Shown here in pieces: positions 1-7,321 of a stretch of DNA of 29,233 nucleotides. The position numbers and the translations under genes are program-made. The notes beneath the pieces were generated by a model that ran no database searches, was not told the origin of the DNA, and worked only from the letters and a program-made list of their open reading frames with translations. Source of the DNA: an uncultured Collinsella sp. (GTDB lineage: Bacteria; Actinomycetota; Coriobacteriia; Coriobacteriales; Coriobacteriaceae); contig UQKQ01000018.1 in the NCBI GenBank assembly GCA_900541645.1, positions 1 through 29,233 on the forward strand, written 5' to 3'. The number at the start of each line of letters is the position of its first letter. The stretch's first letter is position 1.

Positions 1-394
1 ACGTTCGGCCGTGCGCGGGCGCCCGGTCGGCGGCCCGTTCTGGGCGCGCCTCAATCGTAGCCCGAGACGGGCCCGGGTTGACAATTTCGACTGTAATGGA
101 CGTTCTTAAACGACTAGTCAAACAACAAGAACGTCCCCAACAACTACTTATAAACGGCAGACTATCCACTCTCATTCTGCGAGCACTCATTTAAGTCTGT
201 CCCCAATGAGTGCCCTGGAGCAGGACAACTCCGCAGGTAGAGGACGGACAGCGAGCGCCGTCCAGAGCGTACAAGTTGGCATGAAAAAGGCAGGGCATTG
301 ACCTTCTGGTCATGCCTTGCCTTTTGAATGACAAATTGTCGCTCTGGGCGGCGCGCAGCGTCGAGCCGTTACGCGGGTTGGTAAACCCGCGTAA
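1..394. other. Non-coding, hairpin-rich stretch at the window edge
   Basis: I find no convincing gene here. Short open frames exist (plus frame 3 is open from 3 to 194), but they lack a recognisable product and a good start. The stretch holds successive inverted repeats: 98-107 with 127-136 (perfect 10-bp arms, GGACGTTCTT), 183-191 with 205-213 (perfect 9-bp arms, GCACTCATT), 242-247 with 258-263 (GGACGG), a terminator-like hairpin at 285-325 and a hairpin at 368-395. A TTGACA hexamer lies at 78-83, without an obvious -10 at the right spacing. It could be the tail of an upstream transcript, a small RNA, or intergenic repeats. Confidence 0.5.
285..325 (-). terminator. Rho-independent terminator, possibly bidirectional
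   Basis: The arms 285-297 and 313-325 pair with one wobble, and an inner stem (TGACC with GGTCA) caps the loop. On the minus strand the hairpin ends in CCTTTTT, which would end transcripts from the DAHP synthase gene 70 bases upstream. On the plus strand the run is only four T, so it may also work weakly that way. Confidence 0.6.
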
Positions 395-395
395 C
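368..395 (-). other. Perfect 12-bp hairpin touching the aroG stop codon
   Basis: Arms 368-379 and 384-395 are perfectly complementary with a four-base loop. The stem includes the first base of the TAG stop codon region of the DAHP synthase gene. There is no T-run after it on the minus strand, so it is more likely a 3'-end stabilising or pausing hairpin than a stand-alone terminator; the T-run terminator is at 285-325. Confidence 0.5.
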
Positions 396-1426
396 TAAAC
401 ACGCTCCGCGATCTCGTGGATCAGGTAGTCGGTCTTTTCCCAGCCCAGGCACGGGTCGGTGATCGACTTGCCAAAGACGCCGCCGTCGACCGGCTGGTTG
501 CCGTCCTCCAGGTAGGACTCGATCATAAAGCCCTTGACTAGCTTGGAGATGGACTCGTTGCGGCGGCAGCTGTCGAGTACCTCCTTGCAAATGCGACACT
601 GCTCCAGCGGACGCTTGCCCGAGTTGTCGTGGTTGCAGTCGATGACCGCCGCCGGATTGGCGTAGCCGGCGTGCTCGGTATAGCGCTCGGCCAGGCGCTC
701 CAGGTGCTCGTAGTGGTAATTGGGGTAGGTGCGACCGTCGAGACCGATGTAGCCACGCATGACGGCGTGTGCGAGCGGGTTGCCGTCGCACTCGACCTCC
801 CAGTTGCGGAAGATGAAGCTCTGGTGCGCCTGCGCGGCGTAAATGGAGTTGAGCATAACGGTGGTAGAGCCGGCAGTGGGATTCTTCATGCCGACGGGTA
901 CCGAAATGCCGCTCGACACCAGGCGATGCTCCTGGTTTTCGACCGAGCGCGCGCCCACGGCAACGTAGCTCAGCAGGTCAACGAGGTACTGGTAGTTGGA
1001 CGGATAGAGCATCTCGTCGGCGGTGAAGAAGCCCGTTTCCTCAATAACGCGCAGGTGCATATGGCGGATGGCTTTGACGCCCTCGAGCAGGTCGTCGGGA
1101 GCCTCGGGGTTGGGGTTGTGCAGCAGGCCCTTGTAGCCGGTGCCCTTGGTGCGCGGCTTGTTGGTGTAGACGCGCGGAATGATGATGAGCTTGTTCTTGA
1201 CCTCCTCGGCGGTTTTGGCCAGGCGGTTCATATACTCGAGAACCGAGTCCTCGCGATCGGCAGAGCACGGGCCGATGATGAGCACCTTGCGTGCGTCCTC
1301 GCCGGTAAAGACCTTGGCGACCTCGGCGTCGAATGCCTGCTTCTTAGCGGTAAGCTCGGCGGAAAGCGGCATTTCCTCGCGGATCTCCATGGGGATCGGC
1401 AGCCTGCGTTTAAATTCCATGGCCAT
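395..1426 (-). CDS. aroG: 3-deoxy-7-phosphoheptulonate (DAHP) synthase, class I
   Basis: This is the first enzyme of the shikimate pathway; it condenses phosphoenolpyruvate and erythrose 4-phosphate to DAHP in the cytoplasm. The 343-residue protein has the usual length of the AroF/G/H type. Family motifs are plain: GPCS (52-55), the KPRTKGTGYKGL loop, GARSVENQ, GMKNPTAG, DCNHDNSGK, ESYLEDGNQ and SITDPCLGW near the end. I chose the ATG at 1426 (MAMEFKRR) because GAGGAGG lies 6 bases upstream. A TTG start at 1441 would place that ribosome-binding site inside the gene. It stands alone on the minus strand, divergent from the GNAT gene. Which aromatic amino acid inhibits it cannot be told from sequence. 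aroF would be an equally fair symbol. Confidence 0.95.
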   Translation of the reverse strand: MAMEFKRRLPIPMEIREEMPLSAELTAKKQAFDAEVAKVFTGEDARKVLIIGPCSADREDSVLEYMNRLAKTAEEVKNKLIIIPRVYTNKPRTKGTGYKGLLHNPNPEAPDDLLEGVKAIRHMHLRVIEETGFFTADEMLYPSNYQYLVDLLSYVAVGARSVENQEHRLVSSGISVPVGMKNPTAGSTTVMLNSIYAAQAHQSFIFRNWEVECDGNPLAHAVMRGYIGLDGRTYPNYHYEHLERLAERYTEHAGYANPAAVIDCNHDNSGKRPLEQCRICKEVLDSCRRNESISKLVKGFMIESYLEDGNQPVDGGVFGKSITDPCLGWEKTDYLIHEIAERV

Positions 1427-1520
1427 GCGGGGCCTCCTCAATCAAATAAGCCTAAGCTTGAATCGTCGAATGCTCGGCATTATCCGCTGTCGCACGCTAA
1501 AGTGCAAGCACGACCAACCA

Positions 1521-1668
1521 AAAAGGGAATGGATCACGAACGAGGATTTCGGACGCTTACCACGAGAGTGGATAATCTCCCGTTTTTGGCCTATGTTCGC
1601 GCTAAAAGCGGGAGATTATCCACTCTCATCGAGCAAGCAGCCGAAAATCCTCGCTCGTAATCCCTTTT
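1521..1668. repeat. ~148-bp imperfect palindrome between divergent genes
   Basis: The core arms 1564-1587 and 1604-1627 form 24 pairs: 19 perfect (GAGAGTGGATAATCTCCCG), then one wobble and four T-A, around a 16-base loop. An outer, less perfect pair is 1521-1552 with 1641-1668: both hold AAAAGGGA, a CGAGGATT block and TCGG in opposite orientation. The 13-mer TATCCACTCTCAT inside the right arm occurs again at 163-175. Such a long palindrome fits a dispersed REP/MITE-like element or a structured transcript better than a protein-binding operator. Confidence 0.7.
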
Positions 1669-1774
1669 CCTCCATCCCCGAGGAAACGGGGCTCGTCTGC
1701 CGAATGGTTGCCGCAGCGGCGGTGTGTCCATGTCACACTCAAAGGTGGCCTGACCCTACCTGGAAGGAGCCTCC

Positions 1775-2425
1775 ATGAGCCTTGACAACGTAACTCTGCG
1801 CGCCGCCACGCTCGATGACCTGGCCGGCATCGCTGCCATCTACAACCAGCTGTGGTGCAACACGCTACGCAACCGAGGCGACGTCGAAGCTGCCGATTTC
1901 TGCGCGTGCTTCAACATTGCCATGCAGCTGCAGCGCTCCCCCATCGCGCTTGTCGCCGAGGCCGAGGGCCGCATTATCGCCGCCTGCTGCATCGGCATCT
2001 TCGAGGACGGCAAGCCTCGCACCAATCCCACGTGGGTGCCCTGCTACGACGAGATGTTCGTCCAGGCAACCGAGATGGCAAAGACCGCCGACGCCAAGCT
2101 CGAGGGATCGCTCTTTGGCGACAGCCGCGAGAAGGCCACAGCCGACCGCTTTGCCGCCACGGGCAATGAGTATGCCCAGGGCCAGCTCAACCTCATCATC
2201 ATTGTGCCCGAGTGGCAGGGCAAAGGCCTCGGCCGCGTGCTTATCAACCTTGCACGCGCCGAGCTCGCCCGGGTAGGCTGCACCAAGTTCTTCCTGATGA
2301 GCGACTGCAACTCCGACTGGCAGTTCTACGAGCACCTCAACATGAAACGCATCCTGGAAGATCACAGCCAAGACACCGGTGACGGCTTTATCGTCTACAT
2401 GTACGGAGGCGACACGCAGGATTAG
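1775..2425 (+). CDS. GNAT family N-acetyltransferase
   Basis: This is a predicted cytoplasmic acyl-CoA-dependent acetyltransferase of 216 residues. The GNAT acetyl-CoA motif is clear at about 139-165: a beta strand (LNLIIIVPEW) followed by the pyrophosphate loop QGKGLG (148-153) and a helix. The N-terminus (RAATLDDLAGIAAIYNQLW) matches the family's first strand and helix. The start is supported by GGAAGGAG seven bases before the ATG. The substrate cannot be inferred. The middle (about 80-135) is longer than in minimal GNATs and may shape substrate choice. It is monocistronic; the terminator at 2544-2576 lies about 120 bases downstream. Confidence 0.85.
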   Translation: MSLDNVTLRAATLDDLAGIAAIYNQLWCNTLRNRGDVEAADFCACFNIAMQLQRSPIALVAEAEGRIIAACCIGIFEDGKPRTNPTWVPCYDEMFVQATEMAKTADAKLEGSLFGDSREKATADRFAATGNEYAQGQLNLIIIVPEWQGKGLGRVLINLARAELARVGCTKFFLMSDCNSDWQFYEHLNMKRILEDHSQDTGDGFIVYMYGGDTQD

Positions 2426-2543
2426 CCTGAGTGCCGCCTCATGGGCTTTCTCCAAGACAGCCCAAACCAATCAGCCACGCTAAAAGGGACATGCCAAAAA
2501 GGGACAGGTTTATTTTGGCAGGTTTTATCTGGGCAAACGCCAA

Positions 2544-2576
2544 CCGCCGCGGGGGAGTTGCCTTCCCTCGCGGCGG
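2544..2576 (+). terminator. Terminator of the GNAT gene (inside repeat R1-A)
   Basis: The stem CCGCCGCG (2544-2551) pairs with CGCGGCGG (2569-2576), extended inward by GGGGA/TCCCT. The trailing sequence is CCTTCTAAC, so the T-run is weaker than in the other copy of the repeat. Confidence 0.55.
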
Positions 2577-2595
2577 CCTTCTAACAGCGAAAACC

Positions 2596-2714
2596 AAGTG
2601 AGTAGGCTTTTTGCAGAAGGCCGAGCACGCCCCAAATCGACACAGCTCTGACCTGCGGTTTTCTGGAGCGTTTGTCGCGATGTGCTCGGCAAATCCAAAA
2701 AAGTCTACTCACTT
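2596..2714. repeat. 119-bp palindromic core of repeat R1-A
   Basis: The ends are inverted: AAGTGAGTAGGCTTTT at the left and AAAAAAGTCTACTCACTT at the right. A second inverted pair lies inside, GCCGAGCAC (2620s) with GTGCTCGGC (2680s). The centre holds CTCTGACCTGCGGTTT (2646-2661), a near-identical 16-mer of which stands alone at 21013-21028. The core has the same length in both copies. Confidence 0.75.
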
Positions 2715-2740
2715 GCATCTGAGGCGCACCGGATCGGCAA

Positions 2741-2778
2741 AAAACCGCCGCGAAAGGGATCCGGACCCTTCGCGGCAG
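2741..2778 (-). terminator. Terminator of the DUF4143 ATPase gene (inside repeat R1-A)
   Basis: CCGCCGCGAAAGGG pairs with CCCTTCGCGGCAG around a short loop, with minor bulges. Read on the minus strand the hairpin is followed by TTTTTTG. It lies 20 bases beyond the ATPase stop codon. Confidence 0.7.
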
Positions 2779-2798
2779 TTGTTAATACGCCGAACTTG

Positions 2799-3968
2799 TT
2801 ATCGCAAAAGCCAATCACGCGCCGAGACCACGCTACAGTCTTTCGACTCATACGTTGAATCCACGCGGGCCACAACATAGCGCGCATCTTTTGCAATGTC
2901 GATCTCATCGCATACAGCCTGTAAATGGCGGGCGTACTTATCGTGATACGTTCTGGATGATTTTATTTCGATAGCCTTGGGACTCCCTGAGTTTGTGCAG
3001 TCGAGCAAATCGATTTCTCGCTTGCCGTCGTCCCTATAGAAATACAACTCGGGATTCTCGCCCACGTTGAGATGGCTCTTCGCCGTTTCGGAAACGATGA
3101 GGTTTTCGAAAACTGCCCCCAGATAAGGGCTCTCCAAAAGTTGCTCCAGTGATCCAATTTTGAGCAAGTAGCAGAGCAGCCCCGTGTCGTAAAAATAAAG
3201 CTTGGGCGTTTTAGTCAAACGTTTCCTGGCATTTGCATAATAAGGCTGCAGTGAAAACGTCAGGTAGCTCTGCTCCAGGATAGACAACCAGCTTTTAATG
3301 GTCGATACGTTCACACCCGTATCTCGAGAAAGCGAAGATATATTAATGAGAGCACCGGCGCTCTGGGCAATTATGGACAGTAACTTATGAAACTCCGCTT
3401 TATTGCGCACGTCAAGCAAGCCCACAACATCGCGCTCAACATAGGTATCAATATAGCTGGGGAAATAAACCGAGGACGGCATTCCGGCGGAACGCAGGCG
3501 AGGGTATCCCCCTTCGAGCGCAAACAAATCCACTTCCAACTGCCCCTGCTGGCCCCTCTCCGCTTCTCGAAACGAAAATGGCAGCAATTTTAAGATCCCG
3601 ACTCGCCCGGCAAGAGACTGGCCGATGCTTTTCATCATCAAAAAGTTTTGCGATCCCGTAAGGATGTATTGACCGGCATCTCCCCGCTCATCCGAAACAA
3701 CCTGGATCATCGAGAACAAATCCGGGGCGTATTGCGCCTCATCGATGATGAGTCCGCCCTTTCGGTTGCGGATAAAACTCACCGGATCCTCCAAGGCCGC
3801 GCGCCTCGTTTGGGGGTCCTCAAGCGTGACATAGGAATAGTCGGGAAAGGCATGCCTAACCAGCGTAGACTTTCCGCTCTGCCTAGGCCCCGTCAACGAC
3901 ACAACAGGAAACCAACCCGCCATGCGAATGAGCAACTCATGCAAATCCCTGTTAATGTACTCGGTCAT
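2799..3968 (-). CDS. AAA-type ATP-binding protein with DUF4143 domain
   Basis: The protein belongs to the AAA_14/DUF4143 family, whose biological role is largely unknown. Its 389 residues show Walker A GPRQSGKST (27-35), Walker B LIIDEAQ (73-79), and a sensor-like ILTGSQN. A helix-turn-helix-like segment follows (VNVSTIKSWL). The DUF4143 region has FENLIVSE, then FYRDDGKREIDLL and AIEIKSS, which look like the acidic and E-x-K positions of a PD-(D/E)XK nuclease fold. I chose the ATG at 3968 (MTEYINRD), preceded by AAGGGG. An in-frame ATG at 4043 would put the promoter-region repeats inside the gene. Base composition is visibly more AT-rich than the neighbours, which suggests horizontal transfer. 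Confidence 0.85.
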   Translation of the reverse strand: MTEYINRDLHELLIRMAGWFPVVSLTGPRQSGKSTLVRHAFPDYSYVTLEDPQTRRAALEDPVSFIRNRKGGLIIDEAQYAPDLFSMIQVVSDERGDAGQYILTGSQNFLMMKSIGQSLAGRVGILKLLPFSFREAERGQQGQLEVDLFALEGGYPRLRSAGMPSSVYFPSYIDTYVERDVVGLLDVRNKAEFHKLLSIIAQSAGALINISSLSRDTGVNVSTIKSWLSILEQSYLTFSLQPYYANARKRLTKTPKLYFYDTGLLCYLLKIGSLEQLLESPYLGAVFENLIVSETAKSHLNVGENPELYFYRDDGKREIDLLDCTNSGSPKAIEIKSSRTYHDKYARHLQAVCDEIDIAKDARYVVARVDSTYESKDCSVVSARDWLLR

Positions 3969-3989
3969 ATCAACGCCCCTTATAACGCT

Positions 3990-4080
3990 GTTACCATAAT
4001 CGTATAGTATCATTTGCCATAATCTCGCAGTAGCGTTTTCCATAATCTTGTAGTAGTGTTTTCCACAATCTTATAGTAGC
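3990..4080 (-). promoter_or_regulatory. Four tandem 22-23-bp repeats upstream of the ATPase
   Basis: The units are 3990-4011, 4012-4034, 4035-4057 and 4058-4080, head to tail without gaps. On the minus strand the consensus is close to GCTACTATAAGATTATGGAA. The CTAC/TATA and GATTRTGG blocks are best conserved. The array begins 22 bases upstream of the chosen ATPase start, so it spans the likely promoter and could be binding sites for an autoregulator. The regular two-turn spacing argues for a protein array on one DNA face. Confidence 0.75.
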
Positions 4081-4133
4081 CCAGTTCAAAAACGTTATTT
4101 ATAGAGCCGAAATCTCAGACCCTAAATAACAAT

Positions 4134-4170
4134 AGCCACCACAATGGGAACTGTCCCCATTGCGGTGGCT
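4134..4170 (-). terminator. Terminator of the MATE gene
   Basis: Arms 4134-4148 and 4156-4170 pair (AGCCACC-CAATGGG with CCCATTG-GGTGGCT, one internal mismatch). On the minus strand the hairpin is followed by the T-rich ATTGTTATTT. It lies 50 bases beyond the MATE stop codon. Confidence 0.6.
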
Positions 4171-4219
4171 TGCAGGCGAGTTGACTTATTCGACTATCGC
4201 GGGCCGGCCGTGTCCGAGT

Positions 4220-5596
4220 CTAGAGCGTGGCAAGTCGCTTGGATTCGCGGACGGCGAGGGCGATGGAGATAAGACCAGTGATGGCGTCAGCCGCCACCAA
4301 GGCAAACCAGACACCCTGAACGCCCATCATGTTGCCAAGCAGGTACATAAGCGGCACGGAGCAGATCACGTAGCGGAGCAGACCGGTGAACGTGGCGATA
4401 CCCACCTTCTCAACCGCCTGGAAGTACATCGACATGGTCATGGCAAGATAGCCCAGGGCCACGGCCAGGATAACGATGCGCGTGGCGTTGGCGGCAACCT
4501 CGACGAGCGCCGGGTCGCTACCAGCAAAAAAGGCGCAGACCGGCGTTGCGGCCACCCATAGCACAGCAGACACCGCAGCAAGCGTCACGACCTGGTACTT
4601 AAGCGTGCAGGAGAGCGTTTCCTTGAGGCGCGCCCACGCCTTGGCGCCGGCGTTGAAGGCGGCAATGGGCTGCAGGCCGTACGAGAAGCACTGGGCGACC
4701 ATCATGGTAATGTAGAGGATGTAGCCGTTGATCACACCAAAGGCCGCGATGTAGAGCGAACCCATGTCGCCGCCGAGCTGGCCAAGCAACGAGTTGGCAA
4801 CGGTGTTGAAGATGAACGTGGCAGCTTGCACCAAAAAGAACGGGAAACCAATCTTAATGATCTGGCCGCAGATGGCCATGTCGAGTTTGAGGTCGGCGGC
4901 GTTGATCTGGAGCTGCGACTTCTTACCGCCGATGAACCAGAAGATACCGATGGCCCAGATACCGATGGAAAGACCGTAGTACACGCCAGCTCCCATAACG
5001 CCAAGCTTGAGCACAAACGTGGAAAGCGCAAGCCAGCAGATAGCGACGATGGCAGACACGGTCATGAGGTTGGCCTGGATCTGAACCTTCTCGTCCACAC
5101 GCATGACGGCGGTGACCATCTGACCAATGACCGTGAGCGGCAGCAGCACGGAGAAGGTGCGCACGCCGGCAACGGTATCGGTCATGATGTCGGGCGTGGC
5201 GCCGAAGAATGCGCAGATGGGCTCGGTAAACACAGCCATCACCACAGCAAGCAGCACACTCACAATCGTGGTAAGCCAAAAACCCTGGCTAAACGCCTTG
5301 CTGGCGCCCTTAATGTCGCCGGCACCCAAAAGGTTGCCCACCACGGCGGGCACGCCGGTGCCAAACAGGTTGCCAAAGGCCAGGTTAATGTACTCGACCG
5401 ACATGATGATCGAAACACAGGCCAGGCCGTGTGCACCCAGGCCCCAACCCATCACGAGGCCCTCAAGGACCACCATGATAATCTGGGCGAGCATACCCTG
5501 GCCGGTGATGATGGTGTACTTGCGCACCAGGCCGGGAATCGGCTGCGAGGCAAGCTCACGCTCCTCCTCAACAGCGGCGGTTGTCTCTTCTGCCAT
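4220..5596 (-). CDS. MATE family efflux transporter
   Basis: This is an integral membrane protein of 458 residues with about 12 hydrophobic segments, the usual size of a multidrug and toxic compound extrusion transporter (Na+ or H+ driven). Typical features are the first helix with LAQIIMVVLEGLVMGWGLG, the GVPAVVGNLLGAGD stretch and, in the second half, AQCFSYGLQPIAAFNAGA, which matches the family's pseudo-repeat. The chosen ATG at 5596 (MAEETTAAVEEE) follows AAGGGGAGAA; an upstream ATG at 5653 would add 19 residues rich in Ser/His with no ribosome-binding site. It lies 96 bases after the amidohydrolase gene on the same strand and ends at its own terminator, so the two are probably co-transcribed. 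Its substrate is unknown. Confidence 0.88.
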   Translation of the reverse strand: MAEETTAAVEEERELASQPIPGLVRKYTIITGQGMLAQIIMVVLEGLVMGWGLGAHGLACVSIIMSVEYINLAFGNLFGTGVPAVVGNLLGAGDIKGASKAFSQGFWLTTIVSVLLAVVMAVFTEPICAFFGATPDIMTDTVAGVRTFSVLLPLTVIGQMVTAVMRVDEKVQIQANLMTVSAIVAICWLALSTFVLKLGVMGAGVYYGLSIGIWAIGIFWFIGGKKSQLQINAADLKLDMAICGQIIKIGFPFFLVQAATFIFNTVANSLLGQLGGDMGSLYIAAFGVINGYILYITMMVAQCFSYGLQPIAAFNAGAKAWARLKETLSCTLKYQVVTLAAVSAVLWVAATPVCAFFAGSDPALVEVAANATRIVILAVALGYLAMTMSMYFQAVEKVGIATFTGLLRYVICSVPLMYLLGNMMGVQGVWFALVAADAITGLISIALAVRESKRLATL

Positions 5597-5621
5597 TGTT
5601 CTCCCCTTTCCATGAGAGATT

Positions 5622-5645
5622 GATGAATGGATGGATGAATGGATG
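5622..5645. repeat. Perfect 12-bp tandem duplication in a 5' leader
   Basis: GATGAATGGATG occurs twice head to tail (5622-5633 and 5634-5645), just upstream of the MATE ribosome-binding site. It is short and probably slippage-derived; copy-number change could alter spacing in the leader but not the coding frame. Confidence 0.6.
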
Positions 5646-5692
5646 GGCGGCACGCACAGGCTGTGGCACCGCCCAGCGATGCAGCAGCCCCG

Positions 5693-7321
5693 CTAGGCCT
5701 CGTAGACCACCTTGCCGGCAATCATCGTGAGAGACGCCGTGGCCTCGAGGACCTCAGCCGGTTCGCAGTCAAAGAGGTTGCGGTCGAGCACACAGATATC
5801 AGCCTGTTTGCCGCATGCGAGCGTACCGATGCGATCCTCGGCATGCATGGCGTAGGCGCTGCCGTAGGTGTAGGCGCGCAGGGCCTCGGCCATGGTAATG
5901 CGCTCCTGGGGGAACCAGCCCTCGGGGTTGGAGCCGTCCTCGAGCATGCGGAAGACCGCGCCGTACACCTCCTCCATGGGCTCCAAGCCCACAACGGGGA
6001 AGTCGCTGCCCAAGTGCACCACGGCACCGCTGGCAAGCAGGCTGTGCAGGGGCCACGAAAGCGCTGCACGCTCGGGGCCCACGGCATCGTCCTTGGCAAG
6101 GTCAGCCATATCGAGCAGCATGTGCCACGGTTGCATGCCGGGGCATATACCAAGCTCCGCGTAGCGCGGCAGATCCTCGGGCTGAACCGTCTCGTTGTGC
6201 TCCATGGAGTGGCGGCAACCCCGCTTACCATGCAAGCGCTCGCCCTCCTCAAAGCAATCAAGCACAAAACGCACCGAGCGATCGCCGATCGTATGGACGC
6301 GCGTGTCAACGCCCCATTCCTGCGCCCTGACAATGGCGGCACGGATGCGCTCTGGATCCTCCGCGGGCTCACCGCAGGTATCGGGCGCATTGCTATAGGG
6401 TTCAAGCATCCAAGCGGTGTGGTCGGAGCACACGCCATCAAGAAACTGCTTAAAGCCGTGCCACTCGACCTGCGTACCCGAGAAGGCGTATTTCTCCTTG
6501 ATCTGCTCGAGCGTTAAGGACTCGTTTTCGAACAGATCGGTGTACAGGAACACGCGCAGTGGCAAGTCGCCCTTGGCATTAAGACCTGCCAACACCGCAT
6601 ACGGGTTTTCCATGCTCACAAACGTAGGATTGACCATGCCGACCGTAGTGATTCCCAGGGCATTGGCGCGCCGGGCGGTTTTTGCAAACGACGCGTCAAC
6701 AACCTCGGGCGCTGGGTCGTAGACCTCGTCCATAAAGAAGACGCCGGCGTTGTTGGAAAACACGCCCGTCAGATTGCCCTCGGCATCCTTAAGGATCTTG
6801 CCGCCTGCGGGATCGGGCGTCTGCGAAGTTACTCCCACCTTGTTGATGGCGCAGGTATTGGCACTAAAGGTATGCAGGTCAACCTGCTGCAGAAAGACCG
6901 GGCGGTCCGAGATGTACTCATCGATCATCGCGGCTGTGGGCATCTCGGGGACATCCCACTGGAACTGGATAATCTGGCAGCCCAGAATCCACTCGTTATC
7001 GGGATGGTCGGCCGCAAACGCCACGACACGTTCCATCGCCATCTCAAAACTGGTGCAGTCGATGAGGTTGACGGCAAAATCGGGGTCGGTCATAAACGCG
7101 CCCTGGGCAAAATGCGTGTGTGAGTCGATCAGGCCGGGCATGACGAGCTGGTCGCCAAAGTCGCGCACCTCGGTATCGGGACCGATAAACGGTGCCAGGT
7201 GAGCATCGTCACCGCAGGCAACAATCTTATCACCGCGCACGGCAACGCCGCCCTTAAACGGCTCGAGCCCATCGCCGGTAAAGACGGCGTTGCTCTTGAT
7301 AACTACATCAGCCTTGTCCAT
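5693..7321 (-). CDS. Amidohydrolase, YtcJ/AepA-like metal-dependent hydrolase
   Basis: A 542-residue member of the amidohydrolase superfamily. It has the small beta-sandwich start (ADVVIKSNAVFTGDG, VAVRGDKIVACG) and the first metal motif HTH at 68-70 within GLIDSHTHF. It also has FLDGVCSDHTAW, VHTIGDRSV, the HSMEHNE stretch and the late GSDFPV, followed by the family's C-terminal GTLACGKQADICVLD. These enzymes are zinc or dinuclear-metal hydrolases acting on amide or related C-N bonds; the substrate cannot be named. There is no signal peptide, so it is cytoplasmic. The start (ATG 7321) has GAGGAGG upstream. It lies directly downstream of a LuxR-type regulator and upstream of MATE, suggesting an inducible uptake, hydrolysis or efflux unit. 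Confidence 0.85.
   Translation of the reverse strand: MDKADVVIKSNAVFTGDGLEPFKGGVAVRGDKIVACGDDAHLAPFIGPDTEVRDFGDQLVMPGLIDSHTHFAQGAFMTDPDFAVNLIDCTSFEMAMERVVAFAADHPDNEWILGCQIIQFQWDVPEMPTAAMIDEYISDRPVFLQQVDLHTFSANTCAINKVGVTSQTPDPAGGKILKDAEGNLTGVFSNNAGVFFMDEVYDPAPEVVDASFAKTARRANALGITTVGMVNPTFVSMENPYAVLAGLNAKGDLPLRVFLYTDLFENESLTLEQIKEKYAFSGTQVEWHGFKQFLDGVCSDHTAWMLEPYSNAPDTCGEPAEDPERIRAAIVRAQEWGVDTRVHTIGDRSVRFVLDCFEEGERLHGKRGCRHSMEHNETVQPEDLPRYAELGICPGMQPWHMLLDMADLAKDDAVGPERAALSWPLHSLLASGAVVHLGSDFPVVGLEPMEEVYGAVFRMLEDGSNPEGWFPQERITMAEALRAYTYGSAYAMHAEDRIGTLACGKQADICVLDRNLFDCEPAEVLEATASLTMIAGKVVYEA

Larger units (their letters stand above)
2494..2778. repeat. Dispersed intergenic repeat R1, copy A (~285 bp)
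   Basis: This stretch matches 16452-16740 in the same orientation over its whole length, at roughly 85% identity by eye. In order it has a conserved lead block (AGGGACAGGTTTATTTTGGC), a plus-strand terminator hairpin (2544-2576), a 119-bp palindromic core (2596-2714) and a minus-strand terminator hairpin (2741-2778). It fills the gap between two convergent genes. No open frame is shared by both copies. It resembles BIME/REP-type intergenic repeats but is longer than most. Confidence 0.85.

Noticed and set aside
3..194. Open plus-strand frame reaching in from the window edge
   Set aside because: Composition and sequence do not resemble a protein, and the frame runs through an inverted repeat; no start or family can be shown.
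1427..1441. TTG start for the DAHP synthase
   Set aside because: It would make the GAGGAGG ribosome-binding site part of the coding sequence; the ATG at 1426 is correctly spaced behind it.
2494..2778. Insertion sequence remnant
   Set aside because: No transposase fragment in any frame and no target-site duplication that I can see. The parts are terminators and palindromes, so it is listed as a non-coding repeat.
3990..4080. CRISPR array
   Set aside because: Only four units, contiguous and without spacers, with no cas genes; these are tandem promoter repeats.
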